DNA of 64,000 bases from Mycoplasma sp. Bg1 (GCA_001641205.1 LSMX01000002.1:1-64000); one strand, 5' to 3'; positions 8,906 to 21,776 are shown, counted from the stretch's first letter. Notes: generated by a model from the letters alone, not told the origin. Made by a program: numbers and translations.

Positions 8906-9573
8906 ATTGCTATTATTATACTTATTATCATTACTAAAAATAGTAGAACCACCATTATTAAAAGTCACTTATTATCAAAAACTTTTCACCTTACTTCTAA
9001 TTTATCAATCTTTGATAAAAGAAGAAAATCATTTTGATTTGTAGTAAGTACTAAAAGCTGATTATCTTCAAGAATTTGCTTAAGAATCATTAATGAATCA
9101 TCATATTTTTCAAAAATAGATTTAAGGCTTTGAGTATAACCTTTTTCTCTACTAGCAAGTAATTCTCTTAATTGGTTTAAAACTTTTATTTTGTCTTTTT
9201 TTAAATATAATTTTCCTAAATTATCAATTGTATTTAAAACTATTTCTAAATTTTGATCTATAGATTCATTAAAGATAAAAGATTCTGCTTCAAGTTGATT
9301 TTGATATTTATCATAATTTTCCTGAGATTTATTTTTTAAAATTCCAACACTTTTTTCTCAATCATCTATTAGTTGCAAAGCTTCTTGATTTATTTTTAAG
9401 TAATCTTTTTTAAAAATAAAAGCTTCTCTAATCATATCTGGAGAAATTATTTTTTCTTGTTGAAAATATCTTTCAGTTTTCTCAGCTAAAAAAGAAAGAT
9501 TCTTGTTAAGTTTATTAACAAGAATCTGCTCTTCTTTATTAAGAACTAAATATTCATTAATATCTTTTGCCAT
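8881..9573 (-). CDS. Tail-anchored coiled-coil protein, unknown
   Basis: 230 residues starting MAKDINEYLVLNKEEQILV. Most of the protein is charged, Leu/Lys/Glu-rich and predicted helical (EKTERYFQQEK, NYDKYQNQLEAE, KVLNQLRELLASREKGY). The last ~28 residues are a single very hydrophobic helix (LLIMVVLLFLVMIISIIIAI) reaching almost to the stop, the geometry of a C-tail anchor. It overlaps the cmk start by 25 bases and follows trxA. I know no family; the context of cmk and thioredoxin gives no clear function. Confidence 0.75.
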
Positions 9574-9600
9574 AATAAAGAATAAATTACAAATTAAGAA

Positions 9601-9921
9601 TTATAATGTATCTAATAATTTTCTTAAATTTGGTTCAGTTGTAAAACTATCATGTACAAAAACTTTTTCACCATTTTTATAACCAATAAGTGTTGGAACC
9701 CCATCAACATTAAAATCTTTTGCATCTTCTGCTCAAGCTTTTTGTTCATCTACATCTATTTTAGCTATTTTTATGTGATCTTCATATTCAGGAAAAACTT
9801 TTTCTCAAATAAGTTTATTCATTTTGCATTCACCACATCATGGTGTTGAAAAAAGTAAAAGTACTTTTTCATTTTCTTTTATTAAATTTCTTGCTTCATC
9901 AAGTGTAATTTGTTTAATCAT
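9601..9921 (-). CDS. trxA: Thioredoxin
   Basis: 106 residues with a thioredoxin fold: LLFSTPWCGECKMNKL carries the CxxC site at Cys29/Cys32, and the cis-Pro loop VDGVPTLIGYKNGEK follows. The active site is WCGEC rather than the usual WCGPC; the central Pro-to-Glu change should alter redox potential (inference). A good AGGAGG-like site lies upstream, and the start lies eight bases inside the ftsK 3' end. All thioredoxin secondary-structure landmarks are in place. Confidence 0.92.
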
Positions 9922-12796
9922 TTCGTCCTCCTTTGATTAAAATTTTTCTTGTTTTAGTACCATCTTCCGCACCAATTATACCATTTTGCTCTAATGCAGT
10001 AATAAGTTCTGCTGCTTTATTGTAACCTATTTTAAATCTTTTTTGTATTATTGAAATTGAGATTTTTTTGTTTAAAATAGCATAATCATAAACATCTTGA
10101 TAAATTTCTTTATCTAAATTATTATTTATTTGAGAATACAAAACTTTTTGTCCAATTTGTTGTTTAATATCAATTTGATAAAAAGGTTTACATTGTTTTT
10201 TCACAAAATTAGTAATATCATTTATTTCCTCAAAAGAAAGGTATGCTCCTTGTCCCCTAAAAAAATCTTGATTAGAAAGAGCAAATAACATATCACCATT
10301 TTCTAATAATTTTTCTGCTCCAGGCTGATCAAAAATAATTTTTGAATCAATAATCGTTTCTACTTGTAAAGCAATTTTTGAAGAAAAATTGCTTTTAATT
10401 TTTTTTGTAATAATATTTGATAATGGTTTTTCTGTTGCCACTACTAAATGTACCCCCACAATATTTGCTTTTGAAATAATTTGAGTAATTACTTCTTCAA
10501 CAAACACAGAAGAAGAATGCATAAGATTTGCTAATTCATCAATTATAACTATTAAATAAGGAAGTGTTGGTTCTTCTATAGAAATTAATATTTCATTTAA
10601 TTCTAAAATATTTCTTGTATTATTTTTAGTCATTAAAGCATAACGTTTATCTATTTCTACAATTATTGATTTTAAAGCAAGAAATGCATCAGAAACATTA
10701 GTAACAATAGGAGCAATTAAATGAGGAATTTCACGATAACCATTAAAATTAAATATAGAAGTATTAATTATCATTAATTTGAATTCATCTGGACGGTAAT
10801 GCATTAATAATGAAATTAAGATTAAATTGATAATGGAATTTTTATTCGACTTAGGCGAACCAGCAATTAATAAATGTGGTGTTTTTAATAAATCAAATAT
10901 AAGAGGTTTTCTAGAAACATTTTCTCCGAGCGCAATAATTAGTTCACCTTTTTTGATCTGACTTTTTACAAAAATTTCCTTAAAAGAAACAATATGTTTA
11001 GTTCTATTTGGAATTTCAATTCCTACTAAAGTTTTTCCTGGAATTGGAGCAATGATTCTTATTTTTTTAACTCCCAAAGTTAATTTAATATTATCTTCTA
11101 AAGAAACAATTTTTGATAATTTTACTGTTGATTGTAAAACAATTTCAAATGTAGTTATAGTAGAACCAATTATATAATTAGAAACATTAGCTTCTATTTT
11201 AAAATTAGAAAACATTTCATCTAGTTGGCCAGAACGAACAATTGTTTCTTCTCTTAATAATTTTTTATCATTATCTGTTTGTAATGAATCTTTTAAAAGA
11301 AATAATTGTGGTTTTTTGTATTTTTTACACCATTCAAAATTAAGGATATTATTTGAATTCATTAAATTTTCGCTAATAATTTTATCACTAATTTTTTTCT
11401 CAAAATCATTTTTAACAGTTTCTTTTGCTTCTTTAACAATTTCTAGAATTTCATCTGATGATTCAATTGGGAAAGTCATTAATTCACTTTTTTTAGGATC
11501 AATAATTGTTTCTGCAGTAATTTCTTTATGCAAAGTAAGCTCTTCTTTTGAATTCATATTTAAGGTACTTTTTAAAGTTTTATCTGCTTCATTAAATATA
11601 TCTCCTGCATAATTTTCAATTAAAGGAATTTCAACTTCTTCTTCATAACCTGTTTTTTTAAAAATTTCAAAAAGCTCATGATTAAAATCATCATTTACTG
11701 CTTTGCTAAATTCTTCTATATTAGTTTCAACAAATGAAATAGGAGTAGATGATTTTAATTCATAATTATCGATAATTTTTTGCTCTTGATTTTTATTAAT
11801 AATTGTTTTTTTAGATGGCAAAGTTGGAGATATTTCTCCAAGATCTCTAAGTAATGCAAATTTTTGGAATTCTGTTATAGTTTTATTTTTTCGAAATTGT
11901 TTTTCTTGTTGTCTTTTTTTAATAATTTCTTGTTTAAGGTTTTCTAATCGTTCTGTTTCATTGAATATAACTTGTTTATCTTCAAGATTTTCTTTTGCTT
12001 TTATTGTTTCTCGAATTTGATCTGCTACCATGGAAGTTGCAGCATTATAATTATTTGAATCATCAACAATTCTTTCTTGAGCTTCATTTAATTTTTTTCT
12101 AAATTCTTTTGCATTTTCTTCTGAAGCAATTTCTTCTAAATTTATCTCTTCACTTATATTTTTATTCTTACTTAAATTTTTATTAATTTTATTTTCTTTT
12201 TTTAACCAATAATTTCAAACATCATATCTTCCCGTATATAAAGATAATGCTCCATAAATAATTAAAAACATAGAAAACATCATTGCTAAAGGGACAAAAT
12301 ATCATGCTCCAAGAATAAGGGCAAAACAATAAGGAATAAATCCAAATGTTCATCAATATCCATAATCAATTTTTGCTCATTCATTATTTTGAATATAATC
12401 TCCTCCAAAAGCTCCTACACCCATATTTCTTGAAAAAGCACCTAATTCAGGAAATATTCCATCACTACTAGCAATTACTGAAACTTGAATTAAAAAAATT
12501 ATTCCAAGAGCAATAATACAAATTTTTCGAAAATGATGATTTTTTAATAAATAGGTGTGTAATTTATTTTCAAAAAAATGCCCAGCAGCTCAAATGTAAA
12601 GCAATATAATTAAAAATAAAGTAAAGTAAAAACCAATTGTAGTAATTAATAAAAAATAAACAATTGCATAAAAAGGATTTGCAAGTGAAGGGACAATTAA
12701 AATAAATAATGTTCAAAAAGTCAAAACTGCAATAAAAATTATTCCTGTTTTTCTATTATTTCGGTGACTTTCATATATTTTTTTTATATGATTCAT
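9914..12796 (-). CDS. ftsK: FtsK/SpoIIIE DNA translocase with degenerate P-loop
   Basis: 960 residues. The N-terminal ~200 residues contain four or more membrane helices, followed by a charged linker to about residue 480, the motor domain, and a C-terminal winged-helix (gamma) domain that matches the usual KOPS-reading module (KRFKIGYNKAAELI, then LEQNGIIG). Walker B LPYLIVIIDELANL is intact near residue 752. Walker A near residues 644-653 reads AGSPKSNKNS instead of AGTTGSGKS: the first Gly and the Lys remain, but the Gly before Lys and the following Ser are Asn. Many Trp codons are TGA. The RNase J paralogue lies nine bases upstream and trxA overlaps downstream. Confidence 0.93.
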
Positions 12797-12805
12797 AACT
12801 TAAAA

Positions 12806-14458
12806 TTAAATCTCCATAGGTTGTAATTTTAATACTATCATAGGGATTTTTTTAATTTGCATTCTAAAAATTTTTGTAAGATCCTTTTTAATTAAACTCT
12901 CAACTTTATTTAATTTAAAGTTTTCTTGATTTTGTTTTAATAAAGTAAGAACTGAATCTTCAATTTTACTCATTAATTGTTCTTGATTGTTTACAAAAAT
13001 AACTCCACGCATTTGAATATCAATATTTGAAATAACTTTAAAAGTTTTTTTATCAAACATTAATCCAATAGTACATAACCCGTCTTTTGCTAAAGCTGCT
13101 CGATTTTCAATAACCTCTGTAGCAACTTTAGAATCTGTGACTTCTTCTATAATAGTATTTCCAATTTCTTTAATTTTGCGAACTAGTCCGTTATAAATAC
13201 CATCTTCAATCTCCATAACATCTCCATTATCAGCCATAATTACTTTTTTAGAACTAAGCATTCCTAAATTATGAGCAAGTTCTTTTACTTTAATCATTTC
13301 CATATAATATCCTTGAATAGGCATCAAATATTGAGGATTTATAAATTTAAGATAATTTTTAATATCAAATTGTGAAGGATGAATTGATAATTTTTCATCA
13401 GCACATCAAGTAATTATTTGCGGATCAATTTTTAAAATATTATTTGTAATTGTTGCATAAACATGTTCATTTCCTGGTTGAGGAGGTGCTGCCATTACAA
13501 AAATATCATCTCCTTCAATTTTAAATTTAAGAGGATCTAATTCTTCAATATAAACAAGAATTTTTTGATATAAATTTGTTCTTGTTCCAGAAACAATAAT
13601 AACTGATTTTTCTTTGTTTGTATCATCATAATTTTTTTCAAATAATTTTACATTATGAATAGGAATTTGATGATTATTCATCATCATAATAATCAAATTA
13701 AGCATTTTTCGATCTGTAAAAAAGATTTTTTTATGATCTTTATTTGCTCGATTAATAACTTCGATTACATTAATAATTTCATCTTCATAAATTGCAATTA
13801 CCATTCTTTTTTTACCTTTAAGAGGTTCTTTAATTCTTGAAGTAATTCTAAATTTTGGAGAAATAGAAGATAAAATATTTGCATTTAATGAATCAGACAT
13901 AAAAACTAAATTTTTTTCATGAGATAAGGTTTCAAGTTCATTAATAATATTAACTTGATATTCTTCAATGGAATCAAAAATATAATCTACCATATAGATA
14001 ATATTTCCATCTGGAGTTTCAGCAGAATAACCATATGTTCCAGGAATTGATCCACTAACTGGAATTGCTTTAATATTAATTCCAAGATTTTTTGTTATTT
14101 CACCGGGATTTAAAACAAAAGTATTTCAATTTTTTGCTTTTAAACCAAAGAAAATTGGTAATGAATCAATTGTTATTTTAGATCCAAATATTTTAATATT
14201 AGGAACTATTTTTATAATTTGTGAAAGTGCTCCTATTTTTAAAATATTTGCAGAAGATAAAAAGATTCCTTTAATTTTATCTTTACTTTCTTCTAAAAAA
14301 TTTAATTTAGGAATAAAATGTTGAATTCCAAACTCATTATTTAATGGTTCATAAACTCCTGCATCAAAAATATAGATTTTTGAATCTACATCAATCAGAT
14401 ACATTCCTTTTTCTTTTTCATCTAACCCGCCAAGAGCTAAAATATTTATTTTTGCCAT
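12806..14458 (-). CDS. RNase J paralogue lacking catalytic histidines
   Basis: 550 residues aligning end to end with RNase J (MAKINILALGGLDEKEKGMYLI start, beta-CASP fold, C-terminal domain). The metal site is gone: the HxHxDH motif is replaced by SSANILKIG (residues 68-76), the HASGHG motif by SIHPSQFD, and PVHGE by PIQGY. The other copy at 50024-51859 keeps all three. The family includes the RNase J1/J2 pair of Firmicutes, in which J2 is weakly active or structural, so this is probably the J2-like non-catalytic partner (inference). It sits between rluD and ftsK in the large minus-strand run. Confidence 0.85.
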
Positions 14459-14470
14459 ATTGATATTTTT

Positions 14471-15385
14471 TTAATTATACTCCTCTAATTTTGTTAATTT
14501 TTGTTTAAAGACCAATGGAAGTGGTGCTTCATATTCCTTTTTTTCTCCACTTAAATCAGTAAAAGCAATATATTTTGCATATAGATATTGCCCAAAATCT
14601 AAATTTTCATTTTGATCAATATTTTTTATTCCATAAATTGGATCATTATAAATTGGATGCTTAATATATTGGGCATGAACTCTAATTTGATGCGTTCTTC
14701 CTGTTGTAATTTCAAATTCTACTAAATCAAAATTTCTAAATCTTTTTTTAACATTGAAATAAGTAATTGCATTTTTACTATTTTTAGTAGTTACAGTCAT
14801 TCTTTTTCGATTATGAGGATCTCTTCCAATTGGTGCCTCAATCATTCCGTGAATATTTTCTAAATTTCCAACAACTAATCCAAGATATTTTTTAATAATT
14901 TTTCTTTCTATAAATTGATCTTGAATATAATAATGAAATTTATTGGTTTTCGCAATAATCATTAATCCTGAAGTATTTTTATCCAATCGATGAACAATTC
15001 CTGGACGATTAGTATCTAGTTGAGATAAAGGAATATTTAATGATAAAAGAATATTAACTAAAGTTTTATCAGGATTTCCATTACCAGGATGAACGGTAAG
15101 CCCGGAGTGTTTATTTATTATTAAATAATTGGAAGTTTCATCAATAATATCTATTAAATTGGGTTTATTTCAAGGAACTAAATTATTTGCTTGTTCTTCC
15201 AATAAAACTTCAAGCTCATTAATTCCGCTAATTTTAATTCCAGATTTTGATATTTTTTCTCCATTACAAAAAACCTTATTTTGATCAATAAGTTTTTTGA
15301 CTTTTGATCTTGTAATTTCAAAGTTACTTGAAATTACTTGATCAATACGTTCATTTGTGGTTTCTAAATTAATTTTTATTTTCAT
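14471..15385 (-). CDS. rluD: RluD-family 23S rRNA pseudouridine synthase
   Basis: 304 residues. An N-terminal S4 domain (RIDQVISSNFEITRSKVKKL) is followed by the RluA/RluD catalytic core with the signature GIVHRLDKNTSGLMIIAKT, whose Asp is the catalytic residue, and TGRTHQIRVH further on. It isomerises uridines in 23S rRNA; the exact positions are not predictable from sequence. Its ATG is 17 bases inside the 3' end of valS. One TGA is read as Trp at 15170. The lsp gene usually before it in Bacillus is not present here. Confidence 0.93.
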
Positions 15386-17927
15386 TTGTAATTATTTCTA
15401 TTGATTTTTGATAAAAAAGAACTTTTTCTTTTTCTTTTTCAATTAATTTGTTATCAGCATGAGCAATAAAGTTTTTATTCATAAGAAATGCTGATGCTCG
15501 AGTCAATTCTGCTTTTAAATAGTTTAAGGCTTCTTTAATTAATTGTGCTTTTGATTTTAAAGTTGAATTTTCAAGTGAATAATAAATAATTCCTACTCCA
15601 GGAGTTATAAGAACTCCCATGGCTTCTTTGATATCTTGTTTAAAATTAATTATTGTATTAGTATTTTTAATAAATAATTTTATAAATTCTTCATTTCCCC
15701 TAATTGGAGTAGTTAAAGTAATGATACTATTATTTTTGGATTTTGGCATTGATTGACAAATTCGAATAGCTTTATAAACTGCAAGAAGAAGTTTTGTATC
15801 TTTATCACTACTAATATCAAATTCATTTGGATAAGTTTCAAGAAGAATAGATTTTTTTAAAACTAAATGATTTTGTAAATTATTATATAGTTCTTCTGTT
15901 AAAAAAGGTATAAAAGGGTGCAAAACTATTAGAATATTTAAAAAAATATTAAGTGTATTTTCTAATTGTTTTTTTGTTGGATCTTTTTTAACGAATTCTA
16001 AATAATTATTTGCAAACTCTTTATAAATAAATTTATTAATATTTTCAAAAATAATTGTAAGATTATAAATTTCAACATTTTCTTCTATATTTTTAATTAA
16101 GTTATTAAATTTTTCTAAAATATAACTATCTATTTTTGAAGGGACTAAATTTATTATTTCTTTTTTAGAAAAATTGGATAGTTTATTAATTTTAATTAAA
16201 TGATCAATAAGCTTTGCAGTATTAAATAATTTATTATTTACATCTCATGAAGAATTAATTTTTTTAACATTATATTTAATATCTTGTCCGGGAGTTGAAT
16301 TTCCTAAAAGATATGTTCTTAAAGAATCAGAACCTCATTTTTCAATTTCTTCCATAGGATCTACTCCATTACCAAGAGATTTGGACATTTTTCTACCTTT
16401 TGCATCTCTTATTAAACCATGATTAATTACATTTTGAAAAGGTGGTCTTCCATCAAGTTCGATTGCTTGAAAAATCATTCTCGAAACTCAAAATAAGATA
16501 ATATCATATCCTGTAAATAATGTTGAGGATAGATAATTTGGATTATCTTGTCTTTTAATTACTTTTTCATCTTTAAAAACAATTGGTCAAAGTCCAGAAG
16601 AATATCAAGTATCTAAAACATCTTCATCTTGTCTTCAATTATTTCCAGGTGATTTTATCTGAACTTTTATTTCATCTTCAAAATATCATGCAGGAATTTG
16701 ATGACCTCATCAAAGCTGTCTAGAAATACATCAATCTTCCATTTTTTTTGATCAATTAATAAAATCATTTTCAAATCTTTTTGGATAAAAGTTAACTTTT
16801 GTTTTAGTTACTTGATTTTTTAGTGCATTTTGTGATAGTTTTTTAGCATCAACAAATCATTGAATAGATAATCTAGGTTCAATTATTGAACCTGATCTTT
16901 CTGATAAAGAAACTATATGAGAATAATCAATTATTTTTGCAATTTGATTATTTGTTTTTAAAGTAGAAATTACTTTAATTCTTGCCTCTTCACGATTTAA
17001 ATTTGCATATTTTCCACATTCTTCATTTAAGGTTGCATCTTCATTGAAGATATTAACAAAAGCTAAATTATGTTTTTTTGCAAGTTCATAATCATTAAAA
17101 TCATGTGCGGGGGTTACTTTCATAACTGCACTTCCAAATTCAACTTCAACATAAGAATCTGCTAAAATAGGAAGTTCTTTTCCATTTACTGGATTTATTG
17201 CTATTTTTCCAATAATATTTGTATATCTTTTATCATCTGGATGAACAACTAAAGCTTGATCTCCAAACATTGTTTCTGGTCTTGTTGTAGAAACAATCAA
17301 AGTTTTTTTAGAATCTTTTAACTTATAAATAATATCATATAATTTTCCATTAACTTGCTTGTGATTAATTTCAATATTTGAAATTGCGGTTTTTAAAACT
17401 GGATCTCAATTAATAAGTTTTTTTGCACGAAAAATTAATTTTTTATCATAAAGTTGTACAAATGTACTTGAAACTAAATCGCTTACATCTTGATCTAAAG
17501 TAAATTTAAGTTTATCAAAATCAGCGGCAATTCCTAACTTATCCCATTGTTTTAAAATATCTTTTTGATATTCATCTTTTCAAGACCACATTTTTTTTAA
17601 AAATTTATCTCTTCCAAGATCAAGTCTTGTTAAATTTTTTTCATCATATAATCTTTTTTCTACCTTTGCCTGTGTAGCAATTCCAGCATGATCTGTTCCT
17701 GGATATCAAATTGCATCATAACCTTGTAACTGTTTATAACGAATAAGTAAATCAGGATAATACAAATCTCATGCATGACCTAAATGTAATTTTCCAGTTA
17801 CATTTGGTGGAGGCATAATAATTGTAAAAGCTTTTGCTTTAGGATTATGAGTTTTAAAATAATCATTTTCTTTTCAAAATGACTGTCATTTATTTTCTAT
17901 TTTATTTGGATTATATTTATCTAGCAT
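15369..17927 (-). CDS. valS: Valyl-tRNA synthetase
   Basis: 852 residues, class I. HIGH motif appears as HLGH (residues 48-51, in PNVTGKLHLGHAWD), the CP1 editing domain carries STTRPETMFGD and TPAHDFNDYE, KMSKS follows in RDAKGRKMSKSLGN, and a C-terminal coiled coil ends the protein. More than a dozen Trp are encoded by TGA, so a standard-code call breaks it into many pieces. The ATG overlaps the lon stop as TAATG and rluD starts inside its 3' end. There is no room for a T-box leader, so regulation is through the operon. Confidence 0.96.
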
Positions 17928-20251
17928 TACTTAAATACTTCTTTATAAATTTCTTTATAATTTTTAAAAGATTTAATTTCTAAATGATCCTTAACTTCTT
18001 GCGGAATATCAACTAAATCTCTTAAATTTTCTTCTGGAATTAAAATTGTTTTAAGTCCTGAACGATTTGCACTAATTGATTTTTCCTTTAATCCTCCAAT
18101 TGGAAATACTTTTCCTCGAAGAGTTATTTCTCCTGTCATTCCAATTAAGTTTGAAACTGGTCTTTTTGTTAAAGCGCTGATTAAAGCTGTTGTAAAAGTT
18201 ACTCCTGCTGATGGACCATCTTTTGGTGTTGCTCCATCTGGTGAATGAACATGAATGTCAAGTGATTTAAAAATATCTTCTCCATCTTTTTGTTTAGGAA
18301 TTCCAAAATAATCAGCATTTGCTTTTACATAAGAAAGAGCAATTTTTGCAGATTCAGTCATTACATCTTTTAATTGTCCAGTAATTACTATTTTTCCATC
18401 ACCTGGATAAGTTGAAACTTCAATTGGTAAAATGTCACCCCCATATTGAGTTCAAGCAAGACCTGTAACTGTTCCAATTTGAGGAGAATCGTCTTTTTTA
18501 GTGTGTTCAAATTTAGGATTCCCAAGTAATTTTGTAATTTTAACTGGAGTAATTGTAAAGGAGTTTTTAACTTCACCATTAAGTTTTAAAACTAAAATTT
18601 TCCTTGCCATTTCATCAATTACTCTTCTTAACTGTCTAACTCCAGCTTCAATTGTATATTTTTGAATTACAAAAGTAATAGCTTCATCAGACCATTTAAA
18701 TAATGGTTTTGGAATTAAAGTATCTTTTAAAATCGCAGGAATTAAATGTCTTTTTGCTATTTGTAGTTTTTCCAACTCAGTATAAGAAGAAAGTTCAACA
18801 ATATCTAATCTATCATATAAAGCTTCAGGAATTTGATTCATATAGTTAGCTGTAGCAATAAAAGTTACATTGCTTAAATCATAATCTTCTTCTAAATAAT
18901 GATCATTAAAATTCTGATTTTGCTCATAATCTAAAACTTCAAGCATAGCACTTGTAGGATCACCTTTGAAATCAGAAGACATTTTATCAATTTCATCAAG
19001 TAAAATTACGGGATTAATTACTTTTGCTTTTTTCATTGCTAAAATTATTTTTCCTGGCATAGAAGCAATATAAGTTCTTCGATGTCCTCTAATTTCTGCT
19101 TCATCTTTAATTCCTCCAAGAGAAATTTTTATAAAAGGTTTTCCAAGAGCATTTGCAATTGATTTTGCCAAAGTTGTTTTCCCGGTTCCGGGAGGACCAA
19201 CAAGTGAAAGAATTGAGCCTTTTGAATCAGGATTATTTTGTTTTACTGCTAAAAATTCAACTATTTTTGCTTTTGGTTTTAAAAGTCCAAAATGATCTTT
19301 ATCAAGAATTTCCTTAGCTTTATTAATATCTAAATTATCATCTGCTTTTTGTCAATATGGAAGTTCCATTAAAGTTTCAATATAGCTTCTTGTAATATTT
19401 GCTTCTGCAGCTTGAGAAGGAGTATTTGCTAATTTATTAATTTCTTTTAATAATTTTTCTTTTATTGATTTAGGATAAGGATTATTATTAACATGTTTAA
19501 TCATCTCTTCAATTTCATTACCTTCACCAGAAATTTCTGCAAGTTCATCTTGAATAGCTTTAAGTTGTTCTCTTAAATAATATTCCTTTTGTTGCTTGGT
19601 CATTTTTGATTTTACTCGTTCATTTATTGTTTTTGAAACTGATGAATTTTCTAATTGAGCTTGTTGTCTTTCAATAAGCATTGAAATCATCTGCAATTTT
19701 TTCTCCATATTATTTTCTAATAATAAATTAATTTTAAACTGAAAAGAGGAAGGAATCATATGTCCAATTGCATTAACAAATTCTGAGGTAGATGATTTTT
19801 CAAAAGGTTCAATATCTTCAAGACTTATATTTATTGGTAGTTCTTGTAATTTTCTTTTTATAATTTTTAAAACATGGGCTTTTAATTCAAGAGATAATTT
19901 TGTTTTTAATTTTATTTCTTTTATTACTTCATAGTCAGCAACAAAAGAAGTATCTTTTTCAAGATTAGAAAGTTTTACTTTTTCTAAACCTCTTACTTTA
20001 ATTTTGAATTGACCATCTTGTTCTTCAGAGCCTTCCATTATAACCAAAGTAGCAACAGACAAAATATTATCCAAATTTATTTCATTATTTGATGAAGGAT
20101 AACCAATTAATAATGTTCCATTATTATTTTGAATTGCTAATTTTACTGCTTCAATTGATTCAGACTTACCAATTTGAATGCTATTAGAAAAAAGTGGAAA
20201 AACAATTGTATCCACTGATATTAACAAAGGTATTTTTTTATTATCTAGCAT
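17927..20251 (-). CDS. lon: ATP-dependent protease Lon
   Basis: 774 residues, full length. N-terminal LAN substrate domain, AAA+ module with Walker A GPPGTGKTT (352-360) and Walker B VILLDEIDKM, then the Ser-Lys protease domain with DGPSAG (Ser681) and GGLKEK (Lys722). It degrades misfolded and regulatory proteins in the cytosol. A very strong AAAGGAGG site lies 11 bases before the ATG. It follows tig (trigger factor) by 34 bases, a natural pairing of folding and degradation, and runs into valS with a one-base TAATG overlap. Confidence 0.97.
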
Positions 20252-20285
20252 TTGTTTTAAAGCCTCCTTTTAATTTTGATAAAAA

Positions 20286-21563
20286 TTATTTTTTAATTTT
20301 TGCAATTAATTTATTAAATGTTAATCCTGATTTGACATTATGTTCTGGTAATTGCTTTTTAACTTCATCAATAGATAGATTATTTTCTTTTGCAATTTTT
20401 TCTAATTCATTTTGTACTTCTTCATCAGTTACACTAATTGCTAAATCTTTTATTAATTGAGAATAAATTAATTCAGAAATTATTTTTTTTGTTGCTTGAG
20501 GAGTAACATTTTTTTCAATAAATTCTTCTTTTGAAATTTTAAGCATTTTTAAATAATCAACAAGTTTCATTCCTTGATGAGAAAGTTGATGTTCAAAATT
20601 TTGAACTGCTTTTTGAATTTCTTGATTTTTTAAATCATCTGGAATAGAAATTTTAGAACCTTCTAATTTTGTAACTGCATCAATAAATTTATCAAAGTAA
20701 GCATCTCTTGCCTCTTGTTCTTTTTTTTCAACAGCCATTTTTGCAACTTTTTCTTTTAAATCAGCAAAAGATTTAAAACCCATTTGTTGTAACTGTTCAT
20801 CTAAACTTTCACCTTTAAGTTTAATTTCATTTTTAACACTATTAATTTTAACTTCAAATTCTGCTTCTTTTCCTTTTAAGCTTTCTTCTGGATATGTTTC
20901 TGGAAAGATAACTTTAACAATAAATTCATCACCAATTTTATGACCAATAATTTGATCTTCAAAAGTATCTATAAATGATTTAGAACCAATTGTAAGATCA
21001 AACCCTTCTGATTTTCCACCAGTAAATTCTTTACCATCTACTTTTCCTAAAAAATCTAAATTAACAATATTTCCATCAACAATATCTGTTCCAGGTTCAA
21101 TGTCAACTCTTTCTGTAAGCATTTTATCTACTGCTTCAAGTTCATTGTCTATTTCTTCTTGAGCTACTTTTGCAACTTCATATACAATATCAATTTTTGA
21201 AATATCTCCTAATTGAACTTTTGGCATTAAAGATGAAGTAAATTTAACTTCAATTTCATCATTTGTAATTTTCATTACTTCAAGTTTTGGTTTTGAAATT
21301 ACTTCTTCTTTAAAAATTTCATTATTTATTGATTCAAAATGAAGATTAATCGCTTTATTTAAAGCTTCACTTCTAATTTGTTCTTGAGAAACATTTTTTT
21401 CTGCGATATTTTCTGGAACTTTACCAGGTCTAAATCCTTTAAGTTCTAATTTTTCAAATATTTCTTTTTTAGCTTTTGATAATAAATTGGTTCACTCTTC
21501 TCCGTTAAGACTGAAGGTAACTTCAATTTTATCATCTAATTTATTTGTCTTAATTTCTGACAT
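20286..21563 (-). CDS. tig: Trigger factor
   Basis: 425 residues. The ribosome-binding N-terminal domain carries LKGFRPGKVPENI (family signature GFRxGKxP); a FKBP-type PPIase domain (VDGNIVNLDFLGKVDGKEF) and a long helical C-terminal chaperone domain follow. It binds the ribosome exit tunnel and folds nascent chains. AAGGAG lies five bases before the ATG and TATAAT occurs at 21594-21599. It heads the long minus-strand run down to der. Trp codons in the N-terminal domain are TGA, so the first 95 residues are lost in the standard code. Confidence 0.96.
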
Positions 21564-21776
21564 AATACTCCTTATTTTAATATACTTAAAATAATTATAC
21601 ATTGAGAATTATTATTAATTCATTGATTTCCTCATCAATTTTAAAGTATTTCTAATTTAAAAGCAAATCTTGTTTAATTTTTTTAAGTATATTATTTTAT
21701 TAACAATTATACTATTGTATTTTAAAATCTTTTTTATTATTACCCCTACTATTTAATAAAAAAGATAATAAAAAAA

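Noticed and set aside
8906..8968. A 21-residue N-terminal extension of Cmk rich in Asn/Ser.
   Set aside because: It is the out-of-frame 3' end of the overlapping coiled-coil gene; the shorter start gives the normal Cmk length.
15350..17930. T-box or other riboswitch control for valS, tyrS or trpS.
   Set aside because: valS and tyrS start inside or at the end of upstream genes and trpS starts 49 bases after rnjA with a terminator in between, leaving no room for a T-box leader.
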